DNA from: CAYWFP01 sp964457365
Lineage (GTDB): Bacteria > Planctomycetota > SZUA-567
DNA: 18,530 nucleotides
Direction of reading: 5' to 3'
Assembly: GCA_964457365.1 (NCBI GenBank)
Contig: CAYWFP010000082.1
Span: forward strand, 1-18,530
Positions within the stretch are counted from its first letter, which is position 1. Each line of letters opens with the position of its first letter. The notes under the pieces are model-generated. The model was not told where the DNA came from and did no database searches. It saw only the letters and a program-made list of their open reading frames with translations. Both the position numbers and the translations under genes were made by a program. Positions 1 to 7,381 of the stretch are shown here, piece after piece.

Positions 1-2
1 AC

Positions 3-260
3 ACCGCGACGCGGAATCGACGGCGGACGGTGACCGGCCGCGTCACCAGCGACAAGATGAACAAGACCATCAAGGTGGAGGCGCAGCACCAGGTCAAGCA
101 TCCGCTCTATCAGAAGCGCATCCTGCGGCGCACGGTCTTCACCGCGCACGACGAGCAGAACGAGGCCCGCGAGGGCGATACGGTGGAACTGATGGAGACG
201 CGCAAGCTGTCCAAGAGCAAGAGCTGGCGGCTTATGCGGGTACTCAAGCGCGCGGAGTAG
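3..260 (+). CDS. rpsQ: 30S ribosomal protein S17 (5' partial)
   Basis: S17 is a primary 16S rRNA-binding protein of the small subunit. The reading frame is open to the left edge of the window, and the residues before the internal GTG at 30 (TATRNRRRTVTGRV) resemble a normal S17 N-terminus. The true start therefore lies just outside the window, and the GTG at 30 would cut into the conserved beginning. Visible family features are SDKMNKTI, VKHPLYQK, AHDEQNEAREGD and ETRKLSKSKSWRL. It ends 15 nt before rplN, in the standard spc operon order. Confidence 0.96.
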   Translation, partial: TATRNRRRTVTGRVTSDKMNKTIKVEAQHQVKHPLYQKRILRRTVFTAHDEQNEAREGDTVELMETRKLSKSKSWRLMRVLKRAE

Positions 261-275
261 CGCGGAGGAACGACG

Positions 276-644
276 ATGATCCAGACACAGACGATGCTGG
301 ACGTGGCGGACAATTCCGGGGCCAAGCGCGCCATGTGCATCAAGGTGCTCGGCAGTTCCCGCCGACGTTACGCCTCCATCGGCGACGTGGTGGTGCTGAC
401 GGTCAAGAAGGCCCAGCCCGGCGGCCAGTTCAAGGCGGGCGCGGTGACCAAGGGCGTGGTGGTGCGCACCAAGCGCGCGGTGAAGCGCCCCGACGGTTCC
501 TCCATCCGCTTCGACTCGAACGCGGTGGTACTCGTCGACAACGACAAGAATCCGCGCGGCACGCGCATCTTCGGCCCGGTGGCGCGCGAGCTGCGCCAGA
601 AGAATTTCATGAAGATCGTGTCCCTCGCGCCGGAAGTGGTCTAG
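276..644 (+). CDS. rplN: 50S ribosomal protein L14
   Basis: L14 binds 23S rRNA at the subunit interface and contacts 16S rRNA in an intersubunit bridge. The 122-residue product has the usual full length. It opens with MIQTQTMLDVADNSGAKRAM and carries the conserved VVVRTKR, FDSNAVVLVDN and GTRIFGPVARELR segments. A GGAGGA Shine-Dalgarno sequence precedes the ATG. It lies between rpsQ and rplX, 12 nt before the latter, and is presumably co-transcribed with them. Confidence 0.98.
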   Translation: MIQTQTMLDVADNSGAKRAMCIKVLGSSRRRYASIGDVVVLTVKKAQPGGQFKAGAVTKGVVVRTKRAVKRPDGSSIRFDSNAVVLVDNDKNPRGTRIFGPVARELRQKNFMKIVSLAPEVV

Positions 645-656
645 GAGAAACGCATC

Positions 657-1085
657 ATGGCCGCCACGACGAAGAACCCGGTGACCCGCACGCGCGTCCA
701 CGTTGGCGATACTGTGCAGATCATCGCTGGCAAGGAGGCCGCCGGGCGCAAGCGGCGCCTCGCCGAGGGCGAGGAGGCGCGCGCGCGCCAGCCGCGGGGC
801 AAGGTGCTCCATATCGACCGTGTCAAGAATCGCGCACTCGTCCAGGGGTTGCGCATCGTCAAGAAGCACCAGCGCGCCTCGCAGGATCCGGGGCAGCCCA
901 ACGTCGGGCGCGTGGAGAAGGAAGCGCCGGTGCACCTCTCGGACCTGATGGTCGTCTGCCCCAAGTGTGACGAAGCCACGCGCATCGGCGTGCGTGCGGA
1001 GCAGCACGAACGCGCCGACGGCAAGACCAAGACCCGCCGCATCCGCGTCTGCAAGAAGTGCGGCGCCGACATTCCGGAGAAGTAA
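657..1085 (+). CDS. rplX: 50S ribosomal protein L24 with loop insertion and Cys4 tail
   Basis: L24 is an assembly-initiating 23S rRNA-binding protein near the exit tunnel. At 142 residues it is longer than the common form of about 105. The KOW core is recognisable (GDTVQIIAGKE, then GKVL near residue 48, then VKKH and EAPVHLSDLM). About 17-20 Arg/Glu-rich residues (roughly 28-47) are inserted in the first beta hairpin, where most L24 proteins have only a short DKGK-type turn. The C-terminus carries two Cys-x-x-Cys pairs, C101/C104 and C132/C135. This tail, of zinc-ribbon type, occurs in many bacterial L24 proteins. AGGAG precedes the ATG. Its stop is 1 nt before rplE, implying translational coupling. 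Confidence 0.95.
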   Translation: MAATTKNPVTRTRVHVGDTVQIIAGKEAAGRKRRLAEGEEARARQPRGKVLHIDRVKNRALVQGLRIVKKHQRASQDPGQPNVGRVEKEAPVHLSDLMVVCPKCDEATRIGVRAEQHERADGKTKTRRIRVCKKCGADIPEK

Positions 1086-1086
1086 G

Positions 1087-1632
1087 ATGGTCGCTCGCTT
1101 GAAAGACAAATACGCCCAGGAGATCCGCCCGAGCCTTCGCGAGAAATTCGGCATCGGCAACGTGAACGCCGTGCCTAAGATCGAGAAGGTCTGCCTCAAC
1201 ATGGGGCTCGGCAAGTCGCTTGAGGACGGTAAGATCCTCGAGGTGGCCAAGCGCGAGATGAGCAACATCGCCGCCCAGGTGGCGGTGGTTACCTCCGCGC
1301 GCATCTCGGTTTCGAACTTCAAGCTCCGCCAGGGCTACAAGATCGGTTGCCGCGTTACGCTGCGCGACGAGCGGATGTGGCTCTTTCTGGACAAGCTGAT
1401 GAACGTGGCCATTCCCCAGATCCGCGACTTCCGCGGGGTGAAGAAGAGCAGCTTCGACCGGCAGGGCAACTACAGCCTCGGCATCGACGAGATCGTCATC
1501 TTCCCCGAGGTGGACCCGGACAAGCTTGAGTATCCGCTGGGGATGGACGTCACGATGGTGATCAGGAATTCGGCCGGCCCCGACCAGAGCCGGGAGCTGC
1601 TGCGCATGCTCGGCATGCCGTTCGCCGAATAG
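1087..1632 (+). CDS. rplE: 50S ribosomal protein L5
   Basis: L5 binds 5S rRNA and contacts the P-site tRNA from the central protuberance. The ATG at 1087 gives 181 residues, the usual length, beginning MVARLKDKYAQEIRPSL. The same frame is open upstream to 967 but that part only overlaps rplX. Conserved segments are VPKIEKVCLNMGLG, FKLRQGYKIGCRVTLR, IPQIRDFRGV and GNYSLGIDEIVIFPE. GGAG inside the end of rplX lies about 7 nt before the ATG. Only 1 nt separates it from the rplX stop. Confidence 0.98.
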   Translation: MVARLKDKYAQEIRPSLREKFGIGNVNAVPKIEKVCLNMGLGKSLEDGKILEVAKREMSNIAAQVAVVTSARISVSNFKLRQGYKIGCRVTLRDERMWLFLDKLMNVAIPQIRDFRGVKKSSFDRQGNYSLGIDEIVIFPEVDPDKLEYPLGMDVTMVIRNSAGPDQSRELLRMLGMPFAE

Positions 1633-1652
1633 GGACGAGAAAGGAGCGCGAC

Positions 1653-1838
1653 GTGGCCCGGAAGGCCTTGATCGAAAAATGCAATCGCGAACCGCGATTC
1701 GCCAGCCGCGGGTACGCCCGCTGCCGCCTCTGCGGCCGGCCCCGCGCGGTTTATCGCAAGTTCAAGATCTGCCGCATCTGCTTCCGGAGCTTGGCCAACA
1801 AGGGCGAGATTCCGGGTGTGAAGAAATCTAGCTGGTAG
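1653..1838 (+). CDS. rpsN: 30S ribosomal protein S14, zinc-binding type
   Basis: S14 helps form the head of the 30S subunit. This is the short (61-residue) type Z form. It has a CRLC pair at C24/C27 and a CRIC pair at C40/C43 that should bind one zinc ion, and ends with the typical GEIPGVKKSSW. The start is GTG at 1653, supported by AAAGGAG 7 nt upstream and by the normal MARKALIEK N-terminus. Location between rplE and rpsH is standard. Confidence 0.97.
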   Translation: MARKALIEKCNREPRFASRGYARCRLCGRPRAVYRKFKICRICFRSLANKGEIPGVKKSSW

Positions 1839-1854
1839 CCGGAGGAAGCGTGGA

Positions 1855-2253
1855 ATGGGGATGACCGACCCGGTTGCGGATATGCTGACGCGGATACGGA
1901 ATGCCGTCGGCTGGCGCAAGACGCACGTGAGCATGCCCTCGACGAAGCTGAAGTTGAGTATCGCCGAGGTGCTGAAGCGCGAAGGGTATATCAAGGGCTT
2001 CGACATCGTCGAACGGCCCGTGCAGAACGACTTGGTGATCGAGCTCAAATACGGCCCCGAGGGCGAGCACGTCATCACGCGTATCGAACGCTACTCCAAG
2101 CCCGGCTGCCGCCGCTACGCGCAGAATAAGCATCTGCCGAGCGTGCTCAACGGGCTGGGCATCGCTATCGTGAGCACGAACAAGGGCGTGCTCTCGGACC
2201 GCGAGTGTCGCGAGAAGAACGTCGGCGGCGAGGTGTTGTGCGTCGTCTGGTAA
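1855..2253 (+). CDS. rpsH: 30S ribosomal protein S8
   Basis: S8 binds the central domain of 16S rRNA and, in E. coli, also represses the spc operon. The 132-residue product has the typical start (MTDPVADMLTRIRNA, after two extra residues), KREGYIKGF, RYSKPGCRRY and the C-terminal STNKGVLSDRECREKNVGGE. GGAGGA at 1841-1846 is 8 nt from the ATG at 1855. The ATG at 1861 is an equally possible start and would remove only Met-Gly. Confidence 0.97.
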   Translation: MGMTDPVADMLTRIRNAVGWRKTHVSMPSTKLKLSIAEVLKREGYIKGFDIVERPVQNDLVIELKYGPEGEHVITRIERYSKPGCRRYAQNKHLPSVLNGLGIAIVSTNKGVLSDRECREKNVGGEVLCVVW

Positions 2254-2269
2254 GTGAGGATCTGGCATC

Positions 2270-2830
2270 ATGTCGCGTATCGGGAAGAAACCGGTCCCCA
2301 TCCCCGCGGGCGTCAGCGTCGCCGTGGGCGAGGAGATCCACGTGAAGGGCCCCAAGGGCGAGTTGCGACAGAAGCTCGTCCCCGGCGTCAGCGTGGCCGT
2401 CGACGAGGAGGCCAAGGAGGTGCGCGTGGCGCGCCAGTCGGACCTGAAGCCCCACCGCGCGCTGCACGGCCTGTACCGTTCGCTGGTCAACAACATGGTG
2501 ACCGGCGTCACGCAGGGCTACGAGAAGCGCCTGCGCATCGTCGGCACGGGCTATCGCGCGGAACTGCAGGGCAAGACCCTGACCATCCACGCCGGCTACG
2601 CGCACCCGGTGGAATTCCCGATCCCCGACGGGATCGAGGTCGAGGTGCCCAAAGCCGCCAGCCGCGAGTACATGGACTGGATCGTCCGCGGTATCGACAA
2701 GCAACTCGTCGGGGAGATCGCCGCGCGCATGCGCCGCGTGCGGCCACCGGATCTGTACAAGGGCAAGGGCATCCGCTACGCCGACGAGCAGGTCCGGCGT
2801 CTTGAGGGCAAGAGCTTCGGCTCGGCGTGA
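2270..2830 (+). CDS. rplF: 50S ribosomal protein L6
   Basis: L6 binds 23S rRNA near the sarcin-ricin loop and the elongation-factor site. The 186-residue product begins MSRIGKKPVPIP and shows both repeats of the L6 fold. The second contains YRAELQGKTL, GYAHPVEFPIPDGI and the C-terminal signature RPPDLYKGKGIRYADE. GTGAGGA precedes the ATG. A GTGA overlap with an upstream in-frame GTG of rplR (2827) is present, but rplR probably starts at 2845. Confidence 0.98.
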   Translation: MSRIGKKPVPIPAGVSVAVGEEIHVKGPKGELRQKLVPGVSVAVDEEAKEVRVARQSDLKPHRALHGLYRSLVNNMVTGVTQGYEKRLRIVGTGYRAELQGKTLTIHAGYAHPVEFPIPDGIEVEVPKAASREYMDWIVRGIDKQLVGEIAARMRRVRPPDLYKGKGIRYADEQVRRLEGKSFGSA

Positions 2831-2844
2831 CGAGGAAGACGGCA

Positions 2845-3210
2845 ATGAAACGCGAAGTCAAGAAACGCCAGGACCGTATCCGGCGCCACCGGCGCGTCCG
2901 CGCCAAGGTCAACGGCACGGCCGAGCGGCCGCGGCTCTGCGTCTATCGCAGCCTGCGACACATCTGCGCGCAGTTGATCGACGATGCGAATCACCGTACG
3001 CTGTTGACGGTCTCGACCAAGCATGTCGGCTGCGGCAAGGAGAAGAACGGCGGCAACGTCGGCGCCGCCGGCGAGGTGGGCAAACTTTTGGCCGAGAAGG
3101 CCAGGGAGCAGTCGATTACGAAGGTGGTCTTCGACCGCGGCGGACGGCAGTACCACGGGCGCATCAAGGCGCTCGCCGACGCCGCGCGCGAGGGCGGCCT
3201 GGTCTTTTGA
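2845..3210 (+). CDS. rplR: 50S ribosomal protein L18
   Basis: L18 binds 5S rRNA and mediates its attachment to 23S rRNA. The ATG at 2845 gives 121 residues starting MKREVKKRQDRIRRHRRVR, the expected Arg-rich N-terminus, with GAGGAAG 6-7 nt upstream. A GTG at 2827 overlapping the rplF stop would add six unconserved residues. Family segments seen are RPRLCVYRSLRHI, AQLIDD and VVFDRGGRQYHGRIKALADAAREGGL. The gene is followed by rpsE after 24 nt. Confidence 0.97.
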   Translation: MKREVKKRQDRIRRHRRVRAKVNGTAERPRLCVYRSLRHICAQLIDDANHRTLLTVSTKHVGCGKEKNGGNVGAAGEVGKLLAEKAREQSITKVVFDRGGRQYHGRIKALADAAREGGLVF

Positions 3211-3234
3211 CCCGGAAGAGAGAAGGCGGCTGGC

Positions 3235-3894
3235 ATGGCTGAGAACGAGAACACCCCCGGTCCGGATAAATCGGCGGAGCCGCAGAAGTCGGCGCCCGGC
3301 GGCGGGCGCGGTGCCCGGCGGGGGCCGCGACGGAGCGACGGGCAGGGCGAAGGGCGCGATGGCCGCGAGGGCCGCGGTCGCGGCCGCGGTCGGGATCGAC
3401 GCAGACGCGACGAATCCGAGGAACAGGGGCCGGAATACATCGAGACGCTGATCGACGTCTACCGCTGCTCGGCCACGGTCAAGGGAGGCCGCCGGCTCAG
3501 CTTCGGCGCGCTCGTCACCGTCGGCGACGGCAAGGGGCGCGTGGGGATCGGCTACGGCAAGGCCAAGGAGGTGCCCGGCGCGATCCAGAAGGCGATCAAG
3601 CGCGGCCGCCAGGGGCTTTCGAAGTTCCCCATCGCCGAGAACGAAACCATCCCGCACGAGGTGATCGGCCGTTTCGGCGCCTCGAGCGTGACGCTGATCC
3701 CGGCCGGCCCCGGTACCGGAGTCATCGCCGGCGCTGCGGTCAAGGCGATTCTCGAGGCCGGCGGGCTGAAGAATGTGCTGACCAAGAGCATGGGCAGCAA
3801 CAATACGCGCAACGTCACCAAGGCCACGCTCAACGCGCTGCAGTCGCTGCGCAGTCGCGAGCAGATCGCGGCATTGCGGGGCGTGGAACTGTAA
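3235..3894 (+). CDS. rpsE: 30S ribosomal protein S5 with Arg/Gly-rich N-terminal extension
   Basis: S5 lies near the mRNA entry channel and influences decoding accuracy. The S5 core starts near residue 67 (YIETLIDVYRCSATVKGGRR) and runs through FGALVTVGDGKGRVGIGYGK, REVP-like KEVPGAIQKA, ASSVTLIPAGPGTGVIAG and LTKSMGSNNTRNVTKAT. About 65 residues precede it: an acidic/Pro start, then a low-complexity block dominated by Arg, Gly and Asp. Typical S5 proteins lack most of this. A purine-rich stretch (GGAAGAGAGAAGG) upstream supports the ATG at 3235, and no in-frame start nearer the core has comparable support. The stop is only 10 nt from rplO, so no rpmD (L30) fits between them. Confidence 0.97.
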   Translation: MAENENTPGPDKSAEPQKSAPGGGRGARRGPRRSDGQGEGRDGREGRGRGRGRDRRRRDESEEQGPEYIETLIDVYRCSATVKGGRRLSFGALVTVGDGKGRVGIGYGKAKEVPGAIQKAIKRGRQGLSKFPIAENETIPHEVIGRFGASSVTLIPAGPGTGVIAGAAVKAILEAGGLKNVLTKSMGSNNTRNVTKATLNALQSLRSREQIAALRGVEL

Positions 3895-3904
3895 GGGAAG
3901 AGCG

Positions 3905-4363
3905 ATGAATATCACCGACGTCAACAAGCGGGTCGAGGCGCACAAGGCGCGCAAGCGGCGCGGCCGCGGCGCAGCCTCGGGGCTGGGCAAAACGGCCGGC
4001 CACGGTCAGAAAGGCCTTGGTCAGCGCGCGGGCGCCAACTACCTGAAAGGCTTCGTCGGCGGGCAGACCCCGCTGCGGCAGCGCTTTGTCAAGCGCGGGT
4101 TCAACAACGCCAATTTCCGCACCGAGTACGCGCCGGTCAATCTCTGGTGGCTGGAGAAAGCCTTCGACGAGGGCGCCGAGGTCACGCCCGAGGTGCTGGC
4201 CGCGCACGGGGTGTCGCTGGGGCGCGGCGAGAAGGTCAAGGTGCTCGGCACGGGCGAGCTGGCCAAGAAGCTGACCGTCAAGGCGCACGCTTTCAGCAAG
4301 AGCGCGCGCGAGAAGATCGAGAAAGCCGGCGGCACGGCCGAGGTGATTGCCCAGCATGTTTGA
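3905..4363 (+). CDS. rplO: 50S ribosomal protein L15
   Basis: L15 is a late-assembly 23S rRNA-binding protein. The 152-residue product has the Arg/Gly-rich N-terminal arm (KRRGRGAASGLGKTAGHGQKG), the GGQTPLRQRFVKRGF signature and the C-terminal KVLGTGELAKKLTVKAHAFS fold. GGGAAGAG lies just before the ATG. Its last 8 nt overlap the start of secY, as expected for translational coupling. Confidence 0.97.
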   Translation: MNITDVNKRVEAHKARKRRGRGAASGLGKTAGHGQKGLGQRAGANYLKGFVGGQTPLRQRFVKRGFNNANFRTEYAPVNLWWLEKAFDEGAEVTPEVLAAHGVSLGRGEKVKVLGTGELAKKLTVKAHAFSKSAREKIEKAGGTAEVIAQHV

Positions 4364-5711
4364 AACCCTGGCGAAAATTCTCAACGTCAAGGAGCTCAAG
4401 GGGCGCATCGTCGCTACGGCGCTGCTGCTGGTCGTCTTCCGTCTCGGGATCTATATTCCCACGCCGGGGATCGATTACACCGAGGTCAAGAAGATGATGG
4501 AGGGCGCCATGGCGCAGGGCGGCGCCGGAGCCAGCGTGGCGCGTCTGGCGGACATGTTCACCGGCGGCGCGTTGAGTTCGGGGTCGATCTTCGGCCTCGG
4601 GATCATGCCCTACATCACCGCATCGATCATCTTTCAGCTCCTGGTGGCGATCATCCCCAGCCTGGCGCGGCTGGCTCACGAAGGCACCACCGGGCGCAAG
4701 AAGATCAACCAGCTCACCCGGCTGACCACGGTGGGGTTGTGTTTCATCCAGGGCACCATGGCGACTTCGTATCTCGTAACCATCTCGCAGAACGACCCGA
4801 GCCGTTCGTTCATCGCCGAGGGCGTCAGCATCTACGGTTTCTATTTCTACGCCATCATCTCGCTGACGGTGGGGACGGCGTTTCTGATGTGGCTTGGCGA
4901 GCAGATCGACGAGTTCGGCATCGGCAACGGGATTTCGCTGCTGATCATGGCCGGCATCATCTCGCGCATTCCGAGTCTGGCAATGAGCATGTTCGGCGGT
5001 ACCGGCGGCGGTATGGGCTATTCGCCGCTGATGATCGTGGTGATCCTGATGCTCTTCGTGCTGATGACGCTGGCGGTGGTGATGATCACCCTCGGCACGC
5101 GACGGATCTCGCTGCAGGCGTCGAAGGCCACGCGCGGGCGGAAGGTCTACAGCGGGCAGCGCCAGTTCCTGCCCTTGAAAGTCAACCAGTCCGGCGTCAT
5201 CCCGATCATCTTCGCCCAGGCGATCATGCAGTTCATCGCCGCGGCCATCACCCACGTCTCGGGCTACTTCGGTCTGCAGATCGGCAATCTCTTCAGCTTC
5301 GGCTCGTTCTGGTACAACGCCATATACGTGGTGCTGATCATCTTCTTCTGCTACTTCATGACTGCGCTGATGTTCCAGCCCAGCGAGATGGCGGACAACC
5401 TCAAGCAGAGCGGGATGTATCTGCCCGGCATCCGTCCCGGCAAGCGCACGGCGGAGTATCTCGAGAAGATCATGGGCCGTATCGCCTTGGCGGGCGCGGT
5501 CTTTCTGGCGGTGATCGCGGTCGCGCCGCAGATCATCGCGCAGGTGTTCCAGGTGCAGCTCAACCTGGCGTATTTGATGGGCGGCACGTCGCTTCTGATC
5601 GTCGTGGGCGTGGCGCTGGACGTGGTGCAGCGGGTGGAGAGTTACCTGCTGATGCGGGATTACGAAGGTTTCGGCGTATCCGGGGGACGCGTCCGGGGGC
5701 GCAGGAGATAG
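4356..5711 (+). CDS. secY: Preprotein translocase subunit SecY
   Basis: SecY is the channel of the Sec translocon in the inner membrane, acting with SecE, SecG and SecA. The 451-residue product has the family's normal length and a run of about ten hydrophobic segments. Recognisable motifs are PTPGIDYTEV after the first segment, the plug/second-segment region GGALSSGSIFGLGIMPYITA, GEQIDEFGIGNGISL and the cytosolic loop around RQFLPLKVNQSGVIPIIFA. The ATG at 4356 overlaps rplO by 8 nt. A TTG at 4347 would add only three residues. Placement after rplO is universal; adk, often next, is absent. Confidence 0.98.
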   Translation: MFETLAKILNVKELKGRIVATALLLVVFRLGIYIPTPGIDYTEVKKMMEGAMAQGGAGASVARLADMFTGGALSSGSIFGLGIMPYITASIIFQLLVAIIPSLARLAHEGTTGRKKINQLTRLTTVGLCFIQGTMATSYLVTISQNDPSRSFIAEGVSIYGFYFYAIISLTVGTAFLMWLGEQIDEFGIGNGISLLIMAGIISRIPSLAMSMFGGTGGGMGYSPLMIVVILMLFVLMTLAVVMITLGTRRISLQASKATRGRKVYSGQRQFLPLKVNQSGVIPIIFAQAIMQFIAAAITHVSGYFGLQIGNLFSFGSFWYNAIYVVLIIFFCYFMTALMFQPSEMADNLKQSGMYLPGIRPGKRTAEYLEKIMGRIALAGAVFLAVIAVAPQIIAQVFQVQLNLAYLMGGTSLLIVVGVALDVVQRVESYLLMRDYEGFGVSGGRVRGRRR

Positions 5712-5722
5712 GCGATTCGGTG

Positions 5723-6505
5723 ATGAACAAGCCCATCGTCAAGTCCTCCGCCGAGATCGAACAGATGCGCCGCGCCAACGGCATCGTGGCCCGCGCGTTG
5801 AAGACGTTGGAGGCGATGATCGCGCCCGGGGTGACCACGGGCGAGCTGGACGAGGCGGCGGAGGCGATAATCCGCGAGGAAGGGGCCGAGCCCGCGTTTC
5901 TGGGCTACCCCTGCCCGACGCCCGACTGCCCGGTCTTCCCGGCGAGCATCTGCGCCTCGGTGAACGAAGAGGTGGTGCACGGGATTCCGGGGGCGCGACG
6001 GCTGGAAGAGGGACAGATCCTCAGCATCGACATCGGCGCCATCTGCGGCGGCTATGTCGGTGACGCGGCGCGGACGTTCGCGGTCGGCGAGGTTACGAAG
6101 AAGGCGGCGAAGCTGCTCGAGACCGGCCGGCTTTGCCTGCAGCGCGCCACCGAGGCCATGCGCCCGGGCGCGACGCTGATGAGGATCGCCGAGGCGATCC
6201 AGCGGACGGCGGAGTCGCGGGGATATTCGGTGGTGCGCCAGTTCGTCGGCCACGGCATCGGCCGCGACATGCACGAGCCGCCGCAGGTGTTGAATTACGT
6301 TTCGCCCGGGCTGGCCCGCGAGGACGTGGAGCTGCCCGTCGGAACGGTCCTCGCCATCGAGCCGATGGTGAACCTGGGCGGGCCGGAGGTGCGCGTTCAG
6401 CAGGACGGCTGGACGGTGGTGACCAAGGACCGATCGCTCTCGGTCCATTTCGAGGATACCGTCGCCATTACCGAGGACGGGCCTCTGGTCTTGACGGAGT
6501 ATTGA
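5723..6505 (+). CDS. map: Methionine aminopeptidase, type I
   Basis: This enzyme removes the initiator methionine from nascent proteins using a two-metal centre. At 260 residues it matches the type I family. The substrate-binding His is H86 (VVHGIP), and the five metal ligands are all visible: D103 and D114 (SIDIGAICGGYVGDAARTF), H177 (GHGIGRDMHEPP), E213 (AIEPM) and E244 (VHFEDT). An odd short insertion with two Cys (CPTPDCPV, residues 64-71) precedes the conserved FPASICASVNEEVVHGIP. The ATG is 11 nt after the secY stop. The frame is open far upstream but that overlaps secY. A GTG directly before the ATG is an alternative start. infA follows after 4 nt. Confidence 0.97.
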   Translation: MNKPIVKSSAEIEQMRRANGIVARALKTLEAMIAPGVTTGELDEAAEAIIREEGAEPAFLGYPCPTPDCPVFPASICASVNEEVVHGIPGARRLEEGQILSIDIGAICGGYVGDAARTFAVGEVTKKAAKLLETGRLCLQRATEAMRPGATLMRIAEAIQRTAESRGYSVVRQFVGHGIGRDMHEPPQVLNYVSPGLAREDVELPVGTVLAIEPMVNLGGPEVRVQQDGWTVVTKDRSLSVHFEDTVAITEDGPLVLTEY

Positions 6506-6509
6506 GGGT

Positions 6510-6725
6510 ATGGCCAAGGAAGAGTCGATCACCGTTCAGGGCGTGGTGAAAGAGTCGCTTCCGAATGCCCAGTTTCGCGTCGAATTGGAGAACGGACACG
6601 TGGTGCTCGCGCATATCTCCGGCAAGATGCGCAAGCACTTCATCAAGATTCTGCCCGGCGATACGGTAACGGTGGAGCTGTCGCCGTACGACCTGACCCG
6701 CGGTCGCATCACCTACCGCGGGTAA
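6510..6725 (+). CDS. infA: Translation initiation factor IF-1
   Basis: IF-1 occupies the ribosomal A site during initiation. The 71-residue protein is a single S1/OB domain of normal length. It contains MAKEESITVQGVV, LPNAQFRVELENGH, VLAHISGKMRKHFIKILPGD and VTVELSPYDLTRGRITYR. It starts 4 nt after the map stop, with only a weak purine stretch (TGAGGG) overlapping that stop, so its translation may depend on coupling with map. A 100-nt gap with RNA hairpins follows. Confidence 0.98.
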   Translation: MAKEESITVQGVVKESLPNAQFRVELENGHVVLAHISGKMRKHFIKILPGDTVTVELSPYDLTRGRITYRG

Positions 6726-6734
6726 CGGCTATCC

Positions 6735-6812
6735 GCCTGCGGCATTGTCGCGGGCCGAGAAGAACGAGCGCCTACGGAAGACCCGGGCTTGATTGTGCGC
6801 CCCGGCTCGGGG
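6735..6812 (+). promoter_or_regulatory. Two predicted RNA hairpins in infA-rpmJ gap
   Basis: The 100-nt infA-rpmJ gap is unusually long for this cluster. It holds a 9-bp stem (6735-6743 with 6747-6755, ATT triloop) that includes two G-U pairs, so it forms in the + strand RNA but poorly on the other strand. A second stem, CCCCG/CGGGG (6800-6804 with 6808-6812, loop GCT), sits just upstream of the rpmJ Shine-Dalgarno sequence. Neither is followed by a U tract, so they are not intrinsic terminators. They may mark a processing site or a translational control element; the function is inferred only from position. Confidence 0.35.
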
Positions 6813-6825
6813 TAAGGAGTGAGTC

Positions 6826-6942
6826 ATGAAAGTGGGACCTTCGGTACGCCGACGCTGCGAGCATTGCAAGATCATCCGGCGCAAAGGCGTGGTACGCATT
6901 ATCTGTTCGGCCAATCCCCGCCACAAGATGCGCCAGGGGTAG
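6826..6942 (+). CDS. rpmJ: 50S ribosomal protein L36, zinc-binding type
   Basis: L36 is the smallest large-subunit protein. This 38-residue frame reads MKVGPSVRRRCEHCKIIRRK and continues through VVRIICSANPRHKMRQG. The zinc ligands are C11, C14, C27 and H33. There is one extra residue between the third Cys and the His compared with the common form. AAGGAG lies about 8 nt upstream of the ATG. It sits between infA and rpsM, as in many bacteria. Confidence 0.96.
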   Translation: MKVGPSVRRRCEHCKIIRRKGVVRIICSANPRHKMRQG

Positions 6943-6966
6943 GTTCGGTAAGGAAAGGAGGCCGTC

Positions 6967-7350
6967 GTGCCGCGTATTCTCGGTGTTGACATTCCCAACG
7001 ACAAGCGCATCGAAGTGGCGCTTACCTATATCTACGGCGTGGGTCGCAAGACCGCGTTCGACATCTGCCGCGATGCGGGCATCGTCGTCGGCAAACGCGC
7101 CAAGAACCTGACCGAGGACGAGCTCAGCCGTATCGCCTCGGTGCTGGACAAGTCGCACCTCGTCGAGGGGCAGCTCCGCCGGCAGGTCGCGCAGAACGTT
7201 CAGCGGCTGAAGAAGATCGGTTGTTACCGGGGCATCCGTCACGGTCGCGGGCTGCCGGTGCGCGGCCAGCGCACGCGGACCAACGCCCGCACGCGCAAGG
7301 GGCGCAAGAAGACGGTCGCGGGCAAGAAGAGCGTCAAGTCCATGCGCTAG
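6967..7350 (+). CDS. rpsM: 30S ribosomal protein S13
   Basis: S13 is in the 30S head and contacts the P-site tRNA and L5. The 127-residue product starts at a GTG (6967) with a strong AAAGGAGG 5 nt upstream and reads PRILGVDIPNDKRIEVALTY after the initiator. Conserved parts are YGVGRKTA, YRGIRHGRGLPVRGQRT and the basic tail NARTRKGRKKTVAGKK. It opens the alpha-operon part of the cluster. Confidence 0.98.
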   Translation: MPRILGVDIPNDKRIEVALTYIYGVGRKTAFDICRDAGIVVGKRAKNLTEDELSRIASVLDKSHLVEGQLRRQVAQNVQRLKKIGCYRGIRHGRGLPVRGQRTRTNARTRKGRKKTVAGKKSVKSMR

Positions 7351-7381
7351 GCAGGCGCGCTGAGCGAGGAGAGAGACGAGG

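Noticed and set aside
967..1086. Upstream extension of the rplE frame
   Set aside because: It overlaps the L24 Cys-tail coding sequence, and L5 has its normal N-terminus at 1087 with a Shine-Dalgarno sequence.
3361..3400. Short GC-rich repeat-like run in rpsE
   Set aside because: It is explained by the Arg/Gly codons of the low-complexity S5 extension and is not an independent repeat element.
4739..5722. Upstream extension of the map frame
   Set aside because: It overlaps secY in another frame, and the type I aminopeptidase begins normally at 5723.
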